Part shown: positions 43,681-52,290 of the stretch, one piece after another | Position numbering within the stretch: position 1 is the stretch's first letter | How the letters are laid out: every line of letters begins with the position of its first letter | Assembly: GCA_035624215.1 (NCBI GenBank) | Contig: DASPRY010000092.1 | Span: 26,713-90,712 of the forward strand | Direction of reading: 5' to 3' | DNA from: JAFAGX01 sp035624215 | Lineage (GTDB): Bacteria; Acidobacteriota; Terriglobia; Terriglobales; Acidobacteriaceae | DNA length: 64,000 bases | Translations under genes and position numbers: made by a program | Notes under the pieces: generated by a model | Told to the model about the DNA's origin: nothing | Seen by the model: only the letters and a program-made list of their open reading frames with translations | Databases searched by the model: none

Positions 43681-46185
43681 ATGGTGACCAGCACTCCAGC
43701 CTATAGCCGCCCTGCAGTTGGAATTGCGAAGCTTGTCGGAATCGGCCTGATTGCACTGATACTTGTTCTAGCTGGGGCTTTGTTGTGGTTGCTTTCCATC
43801 GCCCGTTCCGCGCTGCCGCTACTCGATGGGACCCTGGTAGTGGCGGGCCTGAAAGCTCCAGTGACCGTTATCCGTGATGGTCACGGCGTACCCACCATTC
43901 AGGCCTCCAGTCTGGATGATTTGTTTTTCGCTCAAGGATACGTGACGGCGCAGGACCGGCTATTTCAGATGGATGGAATGCGGAGGTTCGCAGCCGGAGA
44001 GCTGGCGGAAATTGTCGGCAAAAGTCAACTCGAGCACGACCGGCAGCAGCGAATTCTCGGTTTGAGGGTTGCGGCACGAAAAACAATTGAAACCATTTCC
44101 AGTGAGGATCGTTCCCGGTTTGAGGCTTATGCCCGGGGAGTGAATGCGTTCATCCACTCGCATCGCGATCAGTTGCCAGTGGAGTTTCGAATTCTGCACT
44201 ATTCGCCGCAGCCGTGGACGATGGAAGACTCGGCGCTGATCGGGGCATATATGGTTGAAGATCTCAGCACCAGCCCACGGCACGCGCTAACGCGCGAAAA
44301 AATTCTGGCCAAGCTGGGACCGGAACTCACTGCCGATCTGTATGTGAATTCATCCTGGCGTGACCGGCCGCCAACCATCCCCAGCGTGAGTCTCGAGCAG
44401 AAGGAGGAAAGGAACGCAACTTCGGAGACTACTATCGCTCGGAACAATCCCAGCCGCGATAGTGCCGGTTCATTCGATCGTAGGATTGTTCGCGGACCCG
44501 GGTCCGCTCAGAATGCCATGAGTACTGGCTTTTACGAGCCGACAGCGTCGTTCTTCGACGAGCGGCCGCTCCTGCTTGGCTCGAACGATTGGGTAGTTTC
44601 GGGCGCACACACCGTGACTGGCAAACCGCTGCTCTCGAACGACATGCATCTGGGTCATCAGATGCCGAATTTGTGGTTTGCTGTCCACTTGCGTTGCGGC
44701 GATTTTGATGTCGCGGGCGTGGCCTTGCCGGGATATCCCTACGTCGTCGTCGGACATAATCACCGGGTTGCGTGGGGTTTCACCAATGTTGGTCCGACTG
44801 TCGAAGATGTTTACGTCGAAACCTTCAATGCGGCGGGAGAATACCTCACACCGGAGGGATGGAGAAAAACCGAGCGGCGTCAAGAGATAATTCATGTAAA
44901 GGGCAAGCCAGATGTGGTTGTGGACGTGTTGCTCACGCGGCATGGGCCGATCGTCACGGACCTCGTGCGGGGTGAAAGCCGGAAGCTGGCACTGCGCTGG
45001 ACCCTGTACGATGGAATCCGCAATCCATTTTTCGCGGTGGATTCTGCGCACAATTGGGACGAATTTCAGCACGCCTTCTCGCAATTCGATGCGCCCGGGC
45101 AAAACGTGGTTTACGCCGACGTGGATGGGAATATTGGATACCATGCGACGGGCAAGATTCCGATCCGGGCCTCGGGGGACGGCAGCCTGCCCGAAAACGG
45201 CAGCGACAATGCCCACGAATGGGTTGGCTACGTACCGTTTGAAAAGCTGCCCAGTGTTTTCAATCCGGCATCTGGAATCATCGCCACTGCGAACGGGCGC
45301 ATCACGCCGAACGAATACCCGTATTCGCTGAGTGTGGAATGGGAAGCTCCCTGGCGAACCACGCGCATCTACCGCGTACTGGAGTCGGGCAAGAAGTTCT
45401 CGGCGGCGGACATGCTCGGGCTGCAGACTGACATCTATTCGGAACTGGACCGCTTCTTCGCGGAACACTTCGTGGATGCCGTGGATCACGCCAAGAGTCG
45501 ATCGGCACGGGTTAAGGTTGCGGCCGATATTTTGCGGCAGTGGGATGGACGAATGACGGCGGACTCCGCAGCTCCGACCATCGCAGTGCGTTCCAGAGAA
45601 GAACTGGCTCGTTTGCTACTGGAGCCGAAGTTGGGTGCTGTGCCGGGAGATCGCGCACGGGCGGAATCCACACTCAACTGGAAAAGCTACAGCTGGATGA
45701 TGGAGACGGTCTGGTTGGACAACGTGATTCAGCATCAGCCGCAGCGCTGGCTTCCGGCTGCATACGCCAACTACGATGAATTACTGGCCGCGGCGGTCGA
45801 AGCCGCCGTCAGCGAACCGGATGCGCCAAGAGAGCTGAATTCGTGGAAATGGGGACTCTTCAATACGGTTGAAATCCAAAACCCAGTTCTGGGCCAGATT
45901 CCTATTCTGCAGCATTGGACTGGACCGGGTGTGCGCGAGCAATCAGGAGGGCCATATACGGTCAAAGCGATGGGCAGGACCTACGGGCCATCTGAGCGCA
46001 TAACCGTGAACCTTGCCGACCTGGACGAATCGACGTTGAACCTTGTCACAGGCGAGGCGGGAAATTTTCTCGGCGCTTACTACATGGACGAGTGGGATGC
46101 CTGGTATGAGGGTTACACCTTTCCCTGGCCGTATTCACCAGCGGCAGTCGAAAAACGGGCCCACGAGCTAATGCTAAGGCCGTGA
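43681..46185 (+). CDS. Penicillin acylase family protein
   Basis: An 834-residue Ntn-hydrolase. An N-terminal membrane helix (residues 17-42) precedes the alpha region (PVTVIRDGHGVPTIQASS), a spacer, and the beta subunit that starts at Ser301 in LLGSNDWVVSG, the expected autoprocessing site. LSNDMHLGHQMPNLWF follows. Family members cleave penicillin, N-acyl-homoserine lactones or lipid amides; the native substrate here is unknown. The ATG at 43681 has a -10-like TAAAAT 12 nt before it. Confidence 0.92.
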   Translation: MVTSTPAYSRPAVGIAKLVGIGLIALILVLAGALLWLLSIARSALPLLDGTLVVAGLKAPVTVIRDGHGVPTIQASSLDDLFFAQGYVTAQDRLFQMDGMRRFAAGELAEIVGKSQLEHDRQQRILGLRVAARKTIETISSEDRSRFEAYARGVNAFIHSHRDQLPVEFRILHYSPQPWTMEDSALIGAYMVEDLSTSPRHALTREKILAKLGPELTADLYVNSSWRDRPPTIPSVSLEQKEERNATSETTIARNNPSRDSAGSFDRRIVRGPGSAQNAMSTGFYEPTASFFDERPLLLGSNDWVVSGAHTVTGKPLLSNDMHLGHQMPNLWFAVHLRCGDFDVAGVALPGYPYVVVGHNHRVAWGFTNVGPTVEDVYVETFNAAGEYLTPEGWRKTERRQEIIHVKGKPDVVVDVLLTRHGPIVTDLVRGESRKLALRWTLYDGIRNPFFAVDSAHNWDEFQHAFSQFDAPGQNVVYADVDGNIGYHATGKIPIRASGDGSLPENGSDNAHEWVGYVPFEKLPSVFNPASGIIATANGRITPNEYPYSLSVEWEAPWRTTRIYRVLESGKKFSAADMLGLQTDIYSELDRFFAEHFVDAVDHAKSRSARVKVAADILRQWDGRMTADSAAPTIAVRSREELARLLLEPKLGAVPGDRARAESTLNWKSYSWMMETVWLDNVIQHQPQRWLPAAYANYDELLAAAVEAAVSEPDAPRELNSWKWGLFNTVEIQNPVLGQIPILQHWTGPGVREQSGGPYTVKAMGRTYGPSERITVNLADLDESTLNLVTGEAGNFLGAYYMDEWDAWYEGYTFPWPYSPAAVEKRAHELMLRP

Positions 46186-46216
46186 AGCAGCGACGCTGTT
46201 GTTGACGGGTGGAGCG

Positions 46217-47572
46217 TTATTCGGTGGGAGGGTCGACCAGCTTCACGTCGTACGATTGACCCACGATGACGTCCGTTATTCCAAGAGTGTTGTTGATACT
46301 AAACGGAGGCACAAACAACTTGTCGGTCGTGGTGTCGTAGATCTGAAATGTGCCCCCCACGCAAACGTACACCACGGTTCGGCCAGTGATGGGCTGGATT
46401 CCTGTGGCATCCCCGTTTTGCGGCGGAACGACAACCTGGGAATTGGTTGTGTTGAAGATGGTCAGACAGCCGCGCACTTCACCGCCAGAAATATTTACGT
46501 TGGTGCAACTATGCGCACCAATGAAAAGCTGCCCGTTGGCCCCCATCTGCATGCGGTCGTGATAACCGTCAGTGATGAGGAATGGGCTGGAGTTGGTTCT
46601 TGCCAGGGAGCTTGCATCGACGATATTGAGAGTGCCACAAGTCTTCGCGGCTGTTCCGGGCCCGCAGGCTGTATGAGGGGGCGTTCCTGCGACGTAGAGA
46701 GTACTTCCATTCAACAGACCGTAGGACGCTCCGCTTAACGGAGTCGTGGGACCGGGAGCTGAGCTGCCAATGCTGAAGGTTGTGACTCCAGCAACAGAGC
46801 CCCCGCATTCGGGACCACAGTTGAAGACGTAGGCGTTGACATTATCGGTAAAAATCGCCCATGCCGGACGGTCAAAACCGGCGACGGTAGTGGTCACCTG
46901 ATTTGAAATCCCGAGAAGCGCGGTATCGATTACGGTGAGCGCATTCGAATTGTCGCTGAACACGAGGATGTGATTTCCGTCGGGGCTACCGACGATAAAA
47001 TGGGCCGCGGGCACGGGAATAGTGGCGGTAATTCCACCTGTCCCCAGATTCATGGCTATCACCGCGCCCGGCGACTGACCAGTCACAGGAGCTGCGGGCA
47101 CGGCAGCGTAGGCGCTGACATTGTCGTTAGCGATGAACATGCTTTCACTAAGCGCCGGCAGAGTGATTGTGGGAACACTCGTCGTCCCACCGATTACGGG
47201 GGCGATGGTCTCAGTGCGATTGTCAACAACGCTGATGGTGTTTCCTATCGGACTGAATACCATGGTGCGCGACAGGTCTGGGGAAACCACCATTATGCTC
47301 GGCTGGGAGGCCTGGCCCAAAAGACTTACGGTAGAGGGAGAAACCATGTCCTGTAACGCGTTAACAATGTTAATGACTGGTACATTTCCAACCCCACTCG
47401 GGAACAAGGGATTAGACACAAAGGCGCGATACTTAAGTCCGCTTAGTTTGTGCTGAACAGCGGCCGGTTTGCGACCGCCGCAAGCCACGATGGCCACACT
47501 TAGCACCATCAGGACAATCGCGCTTCCGAAGGCTTTTTTCAAACCTGGAATTCTGAAGAACATCAGGGACAA
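46217..47572 (-). CDS. YVTN-type beta-propeller lipoprotein
   Basis: A 451-residue exported protein with a lipobox (SVAIVAC) near residue 31, so it is probably a lipoprotein. The body has repeated blades such as SPIGNTISVVDNRTETIAPVIG and SDNSNALTVIDTALLG, as in YVTN/WD-like beta-propellers. It is likely a binding protein on the cell surface. It converges on the penicillin acylase gene; no enzymatic motif is evident. Confidence 0.75.
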   Translation of the reverse strand: MSLMFFRIPGLKKAFGSAIVLMVLSVAIVACGGRKPAAVQHKLSGLKYRAFVSNPLFPSGVGNVPVINIVNALQDMVSPSTVSLLGQASQPSIMVVSPDLSRTMVFSPIGNTISVVDNRTETIAPVIGGTTSVPTITLPALSESMFIANDNVSAYAAVPAAPVTGQSPGAVIAMNLGTGGITATIPVPAAHFIVGSPDGNHILVFSDNSNALTVIDTALLGISNQVTTTVAGFDRPAWAIFTDNVNAYVFNCGPECGGSVAGVTTFSIGSSAPGPTTPLSGASYGLLNGSTLYVAGTPPHTACGPGTAAKTCGTLNIVDASSLARTNSSPFLITDGYHDRMQMGANGQLFIGAHSCTNVNISGGEVRGCLTIFNTTNSQVVVPPQNGDATGIQPITGRTVVYVCVGGTFQIYDTTTDKLFVPPFSINNTLGITDVIVGQSYDVKLVDPPTE

Positions 47573-47691
47573 GAATTTAGATGCGAAAAATCGCGATTAT
47601 AACAGAGCGGACAGAGCGCAGAGGCTTCGCGACAGCATCACCGGTACATTCCGGAGCAGCCCCGGAAAGTGCAAGAACCAGATCAATCCTG

Positions 47692-47697
47692 TATTCT
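47692..47697 (+). promoter_or_regulatory. -10 element, possibly leaderless, for the metF fusion gene
   Basis: TATTCT ends 7 nt before the ATG at 47705 and no Shine-Dalgarno sequence is present. Confidence 0.4.
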
Positions 47698-47704
47698 CAA
47701 ACAC

Positions 47705-49567
47705 ATGGCTGGTGATCTGTTAGATCGAATTAGAGAGGCGCCGGTGCTGTGTGACGGCGCTATGGGGACGCTTCTATATTCCAAGGGAATTTTCATTAAT
47801 CGTTGTTATGACGAATTGGGCCTTTCGCAACCTGACCTGATCCGGGGGATCCATCACGAGTATTTGCAGGCGGGTGCGGAGATTATCGAAACCAACACGT
47901 TTGGGGCGAACTCGTTCCGGTTGGCTCGGCATAACCTTGCGGACCGGGTGCGCGACATCAACCTTGCAGGGGCAAAGGTGGCGCGAGATGCCGCCAAAAG
48001 CTTCGACGTGTGGGTGGGGGGCTCCGTGGGCCCATTGGGAATCCGCATTGAACCGCTGGGCAAAACTTCATTTGAAGAAGCGCGCGCAGCCTTTCGCGAA
48101 CAAATTGCTGCACTGGTCGAAGGCGGCGTCGACTTGGTGATTCTCGAGACGTTTGGGTATTTGGAGGAGCTTCATCAGGCGATTTTGGCAGCCCGTGATG
48201 TAGATGCGAAGATTCCCGTGGTAGCGCAAGTCACTATGGATGAAGACGGAAACTGCCTGGACGGTTCGACCCCGGAAGTCTTCACCCCAAAGTTGCAAGA
48301 ATGGGAGGCGGATGTCATTGGCTGTAACTGCAGTGTCGGTCCGGTGGCCATGCTGGATGCAATCGAACGGATGCGAGCACTGAGTTCTCTTCCCCTGGCA
48401 GCACAGCCAAACGCAGGAATCCCGCGATCGGTAGAGGGACGCAACATCTATCTCTGCTCGCCCGAATACATGGCAAGCTACGCCCGCAAGTTTGCCGCGG
48501 CAGGCGTACGTTTGGTGGGTGGATGCTGTGGAACCACTCCGGCGCACATCCGAGTGATGAAATCCGCGTTGCGAGTCGGGGAGGCGCGCGCCAAGACCGC
48601 GGTCGCCACGGCTGTGACGCCGCCAACCAGACCGACGGTTGCGCCCGAGGTGCCGCTTGAAAAGCGGTCGAAACTGGGGGCAAAGATTGCAGCCGGGGAA
48701 TTCGTCACTATGGTGGAGATTGTTCCGCCCAAGGGCACGGATGTTCGCAAGGAAGTTGAAGGTGCGCGCTTCCTGAAATCCGTGGGTGTCGATGGCATCA
48801 ACATTCCTGACAGCCCGCGTGCGTCGGCGCGCATGAGTAACCAGGCGCTCTCGCTATTGGTGCAGCAGGAAGTTGGAATTGAGACCATCATGCACTACAC
48901 CTGCCGGGACCGCAACGTGCTGTGCATCCAGTCAGATTTGCTGGGAGCGGCGGCAATGGGGCTGCGCAATTTGATCTGTATTACCGGGGATCCGCCGAAA
49001 ATGGGTAACTATCCGGACGCGACTGCGGTGTTCGATGTGGATTCGATCGGATTGGTAAACATTGTTCGTAACCTGAACCACGGGCGCGACATTGGCGACA
49101 ACCCCCTAGGGGTGGGCACTGCCTTCGTCATTGGAGTGGGAGCAAACCCCGGGGTTCCCAACATTGATGAAGAGGTTCGCCGCTTCGAATATAAGGTTCA
49201 GGCGGGAGCAGAGTACGTGGTCACGCAGCCAGTGTTCGATCTGGGCCTGCTGGAAAGTTTCTTGCGCCGGATCGAGCATTGCCGGATTCCGGTGGTGGTA
49301 GGAATTTGGCCGCTGGTCAGCTTGCGGAATGCCGAGTTCATGAAAAACGAATTGCGGGTTTCGGTCCCAGATTCGATTCTGGAACGAATGGGGCGAGCGG
49401 CCACGCCAGAAGCCGCTCGCGAGGAAGGTATTGCGATTGCACGTGAGATGCTGACGGCAGCCCGCAGCATGGTACAGGGTGCGCAAATCAGCGCGCCTTT
49501 GGGGAAGTATGCGGCGGCGGTGGACGTGCTGGAGGCATTGGGGAGTGTTCGTCCCACTTCGGCATAG
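47705..49567 (+). CDS. Bifunctional homocysteine S-methyltransferase/methylenetetrahydrofolate reductase
   Basis: A 620-residue fusion. The N-terminal half is a zinc-dependent homocysteine methyltransferase barrel (VLCDGAMGTLLYSKG at residue 13, the metal-binding VGGCCGTTPAHI near residue 278). From about residue 325 it is a MetF-type FAD reductase (VTMVEIVPPKGTDVRKEVEG, NLICITGDPPKMGNYPDAT). The fusion makes methyl-THF and may use it or another methyl donor for methionine synthesis. ATG at 47705 is chosen because the barrel starts there. Confidence 0.93.
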   Translation: MAGDLLDRIREAPVLCDGAMGTLLYSKGIFINRCYDELGLSQPDLIRGIHHEYLQAGAEIIETNTFGANSFRLARHNLADRVRDINLAGAKVARDAAKSFDVWVGGSVGPLGIRIEPLGKTSFEEARAAFREQIAALVEGGVDLVILETFGYLEELHQAILAARDVDAKIPVVAQVTMDEDGNCLDGSTPEVFTPKLQEWEADVIGCNCSVGPVAMLDAIERMRALSSLPLAAQPNAGIPRSVEGRNIYLCSPEYMASYARKFAAAGVRLVGGCCGTTPAHIRVMKSALRVGEARAKTAVATAVTPPTRPTVAPEVPLEKRSKLGAKIAAGEFVTMVEIVPPKGTDVRKEVEGARFLKSVGVDGINIPDSPRASARMSNQALSLLVQQEVGIETIMHYTCRDRNVLCIQSDLLGAAAMGLRNLICITGDPPKMGNYPDATAVFDVDSIGLVNIVRNLNHGRDIGDNPLGVGTAFVIGVGANPGVPNIDEEVRRFEYKVQAGAEYVVTQPVFDLGLLESFLRRIEHCRIPVVVGIWPLVSLRNAEFMKNELRVSVPDSILERMGRAATPEAAREEGIAIAREMLTAARSMVQGAQISAPLGKYAAAVDVLEALGSVRPTSA

Positions 49568-49653
49568 CATTGTGAGTTTTGCCTAATCCACATGTTTTCG
49601 ATAGACACAAGGTCCTATGGTGTGGACTACAATAGCTTCAGGAGTGGGTTCCT

Positions 49654-49893
49654 TTGCCGAAGTTTGAGGATTGTCTCCAGCGGCTGGAAAAAATCGTTCA
49701 AGAACTGGAAAAGGGTGAAGTGCCTCTGGAAAAGTCGCTGACTCTTTTTGAGGAAGGGATGCAGCTCTCGTCTGCTTGCCGGAAGGAATTGGAGCAAGCA
49801 GAAGGCAAGGTGGAGATTCTGCTGAAGCAGAATGGCAAGCTCCAGGCTGAGCCGTTTGAGCCTGTTGGTGAGGTCCCGTCCGGCCGGAAATAG
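49654..49893 (+). CDS. xseB: Exodeoxyribonuclease VII small subunit
   Basis: A 79-residue helical protein with the XseB pattern KFEDCLQRLEKIVQELEKGEVPLEKSLTLFEEGMQL. It supports the XseA catalytic subunit in single-strand DNA degradation. TTG at 49654 with AGGAG at 49641. xseA is not in the window; a degenerate receiver gene and ispA follow, and xseB-ispA linkage is common. Confidence 0.92.
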   Translation: MPKFEDCLQRLEKIVQELEKGEVPLEKSLTLFEEGMQLSSACRKELEQAEGKVEILLKQNGKLQAEPFEPVGEVPSGRK

Positions 49894-50008
49894 GGCCGCC
49901 GTCCTCACCGGCTCTCCGCTCGCGCAACAACGTCTGTGACCGCTTCCACGCGGGTGGGAGCAGCGCAGCCACAGAGTACCGTGAACAGCGGTGGAAGCCA
50001 GAGGAAGT

Positions 50009-50380
50009 ATGCAGGCGCAAGATTTGGTGCTCCTTCAGTGCGACTCCGGTGTCGCGAAGTCTCTCGTTGCGGCCTTGACCAGTTCTTTTCGTTCCATTCA
50101 TCACGTAAGCTCGTTGGACGAGCTTCGAACCAGCATCGCGAAACACCGCGCAAGCATTGCTATTCTCGATATCGAAAAAACCTCGTTTGTGGATGTGGAA
50201 CGCCTGTCACACGACTTTCCGACAGCTTGCATTGTTTGCACTCATCGCTGCGCCGACGAGGAGATGTGGACGGCAGCCCTGAATGCCGGAGCCGCCGATC
50301 TTCTCCCTTCCTCTGATACCCGGGGCATTGTACAGGCTGCGCTGAAAACCGGCGCTGCCGCTCACTCTACCGCGGCGTAA
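50009..50380 (+). CDS. Degenerate receiver-domain-like protein
   Basis: A 123-residue protein with receiver-like order: VLLQCDSG for strand 1, ASIAILDIEKT where the phospho-Asp would sit, ACIVCTHR for the Ser/Thr position, but only one acidic residue in the first motif and no clear Lys at the end (AADLLPSS). It is probably a pseudo-receiver or a diverged response-regulator domain. ATG at 50009 has GAGGAAG upstream. It sits between xseB and ispA and its role is unclear. Confidence 0.6.
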   Translation: MQAQDLVLLQCDSGVAKSLVAALTSSFRSIHHVSSLDELRTSIAKHRASIAILDIEKTSFVDVERLSHDFPTACIVCTHRCADEEMWTAALNAGAADLLPSSDTRGIVQAALKTGAAAHSTAA

Positions 50381-50492
50381 TCAGTTTTGCCGCCGGATAG
50401 TTGTGCGTGGCGTCGTTGCTCTTCCCTAACGCAATTTCTCGCCCGGGCTCCCTATCTCCGACACGGAGAGCTGGTTCGTGTGCGCGCCTTGC

Positions 50493-50498
50493 TATACT
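50493..50498 (+). promoter_or_regulatory. -10 element, possibly leaderless, for ispA
   Basis: TATACT ends 6 nt before the ATG at 50505 and there is no Shine-Dalgarno sequence. Confidence 0.45.
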
Positions 50499-50504
50499 CC
50501 CGTC

Positions 50505-51386
50505 ATGCTCAAGGCCACGCTGGAGCAAGGGCGCGAACGTGCAGACGCGGCGCTGGAGCGACTGCTGCCCACGGTGAACCAGCATCCGGTTTCCATCCAT
50601 CGGGCAATGCGCCACAGTGTCTTCGCGGGTGGCAAGCGTTTGCGACCGATTCTGTGCATGGAAGCGGGGCGGATGGTCAGTGGTGCGCTCCCCGACGGAA
50701 TCGAGGAACTCGGGGCCGCGCTGGAGATGTTGCACACCTATTCATTGATTCACGATGATCTTCCGGCTCTGGACAATGACGACCTGCGACGCGGCCGCCC
50801 CACCTGTCACAAGGTTTTTGGTGAAGCGATTGCAATTCTGGCGGGTGACGCTCTGCAAACCCGAGCTTATGAGGTTCTGGCTTGCCTGCGGTGTCCGGCA
50901 GACGCTCGGGTACGAATAATCGAACAAATTGCGCGAGGTACGGGAACCATTGAAGGGATGCTCGGCGGGCAGGTTGTCGATCTGGAGGCCGAGCATCGCA
51001 AACCGGATCTCGCCACGCTGGAGTACATTCACCGCTCGAAGACCGCCGCTTTAATTGCCGTGAGCGTAGTCAGTGGCGGACTTTACGCCGGAGCCGGGCA
51101 CGATGTGGTATGCAAGCTCAGATCATTCGGGCAGGCAATCGGACTGGCGTTTCAGATTGTGGATGATGTACTAGACGTAACTCAAACTTCGGAGCAGTTG
51201 GGAAAGACTGCGGGAAAGGATACTGCGGCTGAAAAGGCGACATATCCGGCGTTGTTTGGCGTAGATGAATCGCTGAAGAAAGCGGATGGGTTAGTGGACA
51301 AGGCGCTGGAGTCGCTGCAAGCTTTTGGTTCCAGGGCGGACACGCTTAAATCGTTGGCACATTTTCTAGTGGAAAGAAAGAAATAG
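50505..51386 (+). CDS. ispA: Farnesyl/geranylgeranyl diphosphate synthase
   Basis: A 293-residue trans-prenyltransferase that elongates isoprenoid diphosphates. The first Asp-rich motif is IHDDLPALDNDDLRRG and the second FQIVDDVLD. The length and first motif fit IspA-type farnesyl diphosphate synthases. dxs, a common next gene, is absent; crcB follows. The ATG at 50505 is preferred to 50478 because the family starts there. Confidence 0.94.
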   Translation: MLKATLEQGRERADAALERLLPTVNQHPVSIHRAMRHSVFAGGKRLRPILCMEAGRMVSGALPDGIEELGAALEMLHTYSLIHDDLPALDNDDLRRGRPTCHKVFGEAIAILAGDALQTRAYEVLACLRCPADARVRIIEQIARGTGTIEGMLGGQVVDLEAEHRKPDLATLEYIHRSKTAALIAVSVVSGGLYAGAGHDVVCKLRSFGQAIGLAFQIVDDVLDVTQTSEQLGKTAGKDTAAEKATYPALFGVDESLKKADGLVDKALESLQAFGSRADTLKSLAHFLVERKK

Positions 51387-51476
51387 TTGGGGCGCGGTTC
51401 TCTTGGACGGGCGGGATTACTGGTGCCTGCGCTAAATGGCTGTGCACGGTCCGCATTCTGTGGTAAAAACAAGTAA

Positions 51477-51549
51477 GGCGATGGAGTTCGCCGTAACCGC
51501 CGGACTGGTTGAGAATCTCCGGCTGATGACTCCTACAGCTTTGTAGGAG
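51477..51549 (+). promoter_or_regulatory. Fluoride riboswitch (crcB motif)
   Basis: The aptamer shows GGCGATGGAGTTCGCCGTAA at its 5' end and CTGATGACTCCTAC at its 3' end, the conserved parts of the crcB-motif fluoride riboswitch. Immediately after, CTCCTACA and TGTAGGAG (51530-51549) can form a hairpin that hides the ribosome site of crcB. Fluoride would free it and turn on translation. It is followed at once by crcB. Confidence 0.9.
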
Positions 51550-51559
51550 GAACTCCATC

Positions 51560-51934
51560 TTGATCGATCTGCTGATTATTTCTCTGGGCGCCATTGTCGG
51601 CGCCAACGCCCGCTACCTGATCAGTCGCAGCGCGGCCAAGCTGTTGGGGCCAGTATTCCCCTATGGCACGCTGTTCATCAATCTCAGCGGCAGCCTGATT
51701 GTGGGCTTTTTCATAACGTGGACGAGCGAACGAGTGTTCATCGATCCGCGCTGGCGATTGCTCATCGTCATCGGCTTCTGTGGCTCGTTTACCACATTCT
51801 CCAGCTTTGCCTACGAAAGCATGGCTTACTTCGAGCAGGGCCAATGGCTACTGATGTGGACCAATATTCTGACCAACAACGTGCTCTGTCTGCTGGCCGT
51901 GTTAGCGGGCGTGGCCCTGGCGAGGGTACTGTAA
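51560..51934 (+). CDS. crcB: Fluoride exporter CrcB
   Basis: A 124-residue four-helix membrane channel that exports fluoride as a dimer. It has GAIVGANARYLIS, PYGTLFINLSGSLIVGFF and GFCGSFTTFSSFAYES, the Fluc family motifs. TTG at 51560 follows GGAGGAA, part of the riboswitch hairpin. DUF190 follows after one base. Confidence 0.95.
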   Translation: MIDLLIISLGAIVGANARYLISRSAAKLLGPVFPYGTLFINLSGSLIVGFFITWTSERVFIDPRWRLLIVIGFCGSFTTFSSFAYESMAYFEQGQWLLMWTNILTNNVLCLLAVLAGVALARVL

Positions 51935-51935
51935 A

Positions 51936-52265
51936 ATGCCAAGCGCGATGGCTGTTCAAGTCACTATGTATCTTAACGAGGCCGACCAGTGGCATCACCG
52001 GCCGCTGCACGTAGAAATCCTGAACTATCTGCGTAAAGAAAACGTCTATGCCGCAACGGCGGTGCATGCTGTAGCGGGATTTCTGGGCCGCCATCGGGTT
52101 GAGACGACTCATTTAATTGATGCTGGCGGCAAGCTGCCTGTGATCATCATCTTCGTTGACACGGATGAGCACGTGAACCGGGTCTTGCCAACATTAAAAG
52201 AAATGGCCGCGCACCGGCTGATCGTGCGGGAAAATGTCGTGATCGAGCAGGGGAATCTGGATTGA
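51936..52265 (+). CDS. DUF190 (PII-like) protein
   Basis: A 109-residue protein with a ferredoxin-like PII fold: YLNEADQWHHRPLHVEILNYLRKENVYAATAVHAVAGFLG is typical of DUF190. It often follows crcB and may regulate fluoride export. ATG at 51936, or 51948 after four codons, is just after the crcB stop. Confidence 0.88.
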   Translation: MPSAMAVQVTMYLNEADQWHHRPLHVEILNYLRKENVYAATAVHAVAGFLGRHRVETTHLIDAGGKLPVIIIFVDTDEHVNRVLPTLKEMAAHRLIVRENVVIEQGNLD

Positions 52266-52290
52266 TTCATCCGCGACGGAGAACTAGAGG

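Noticed and set aside
44470..45489. 339-codon minus-strand frame
   Set aside because: Antisense to penicillin acylase, with shadow-type composition.
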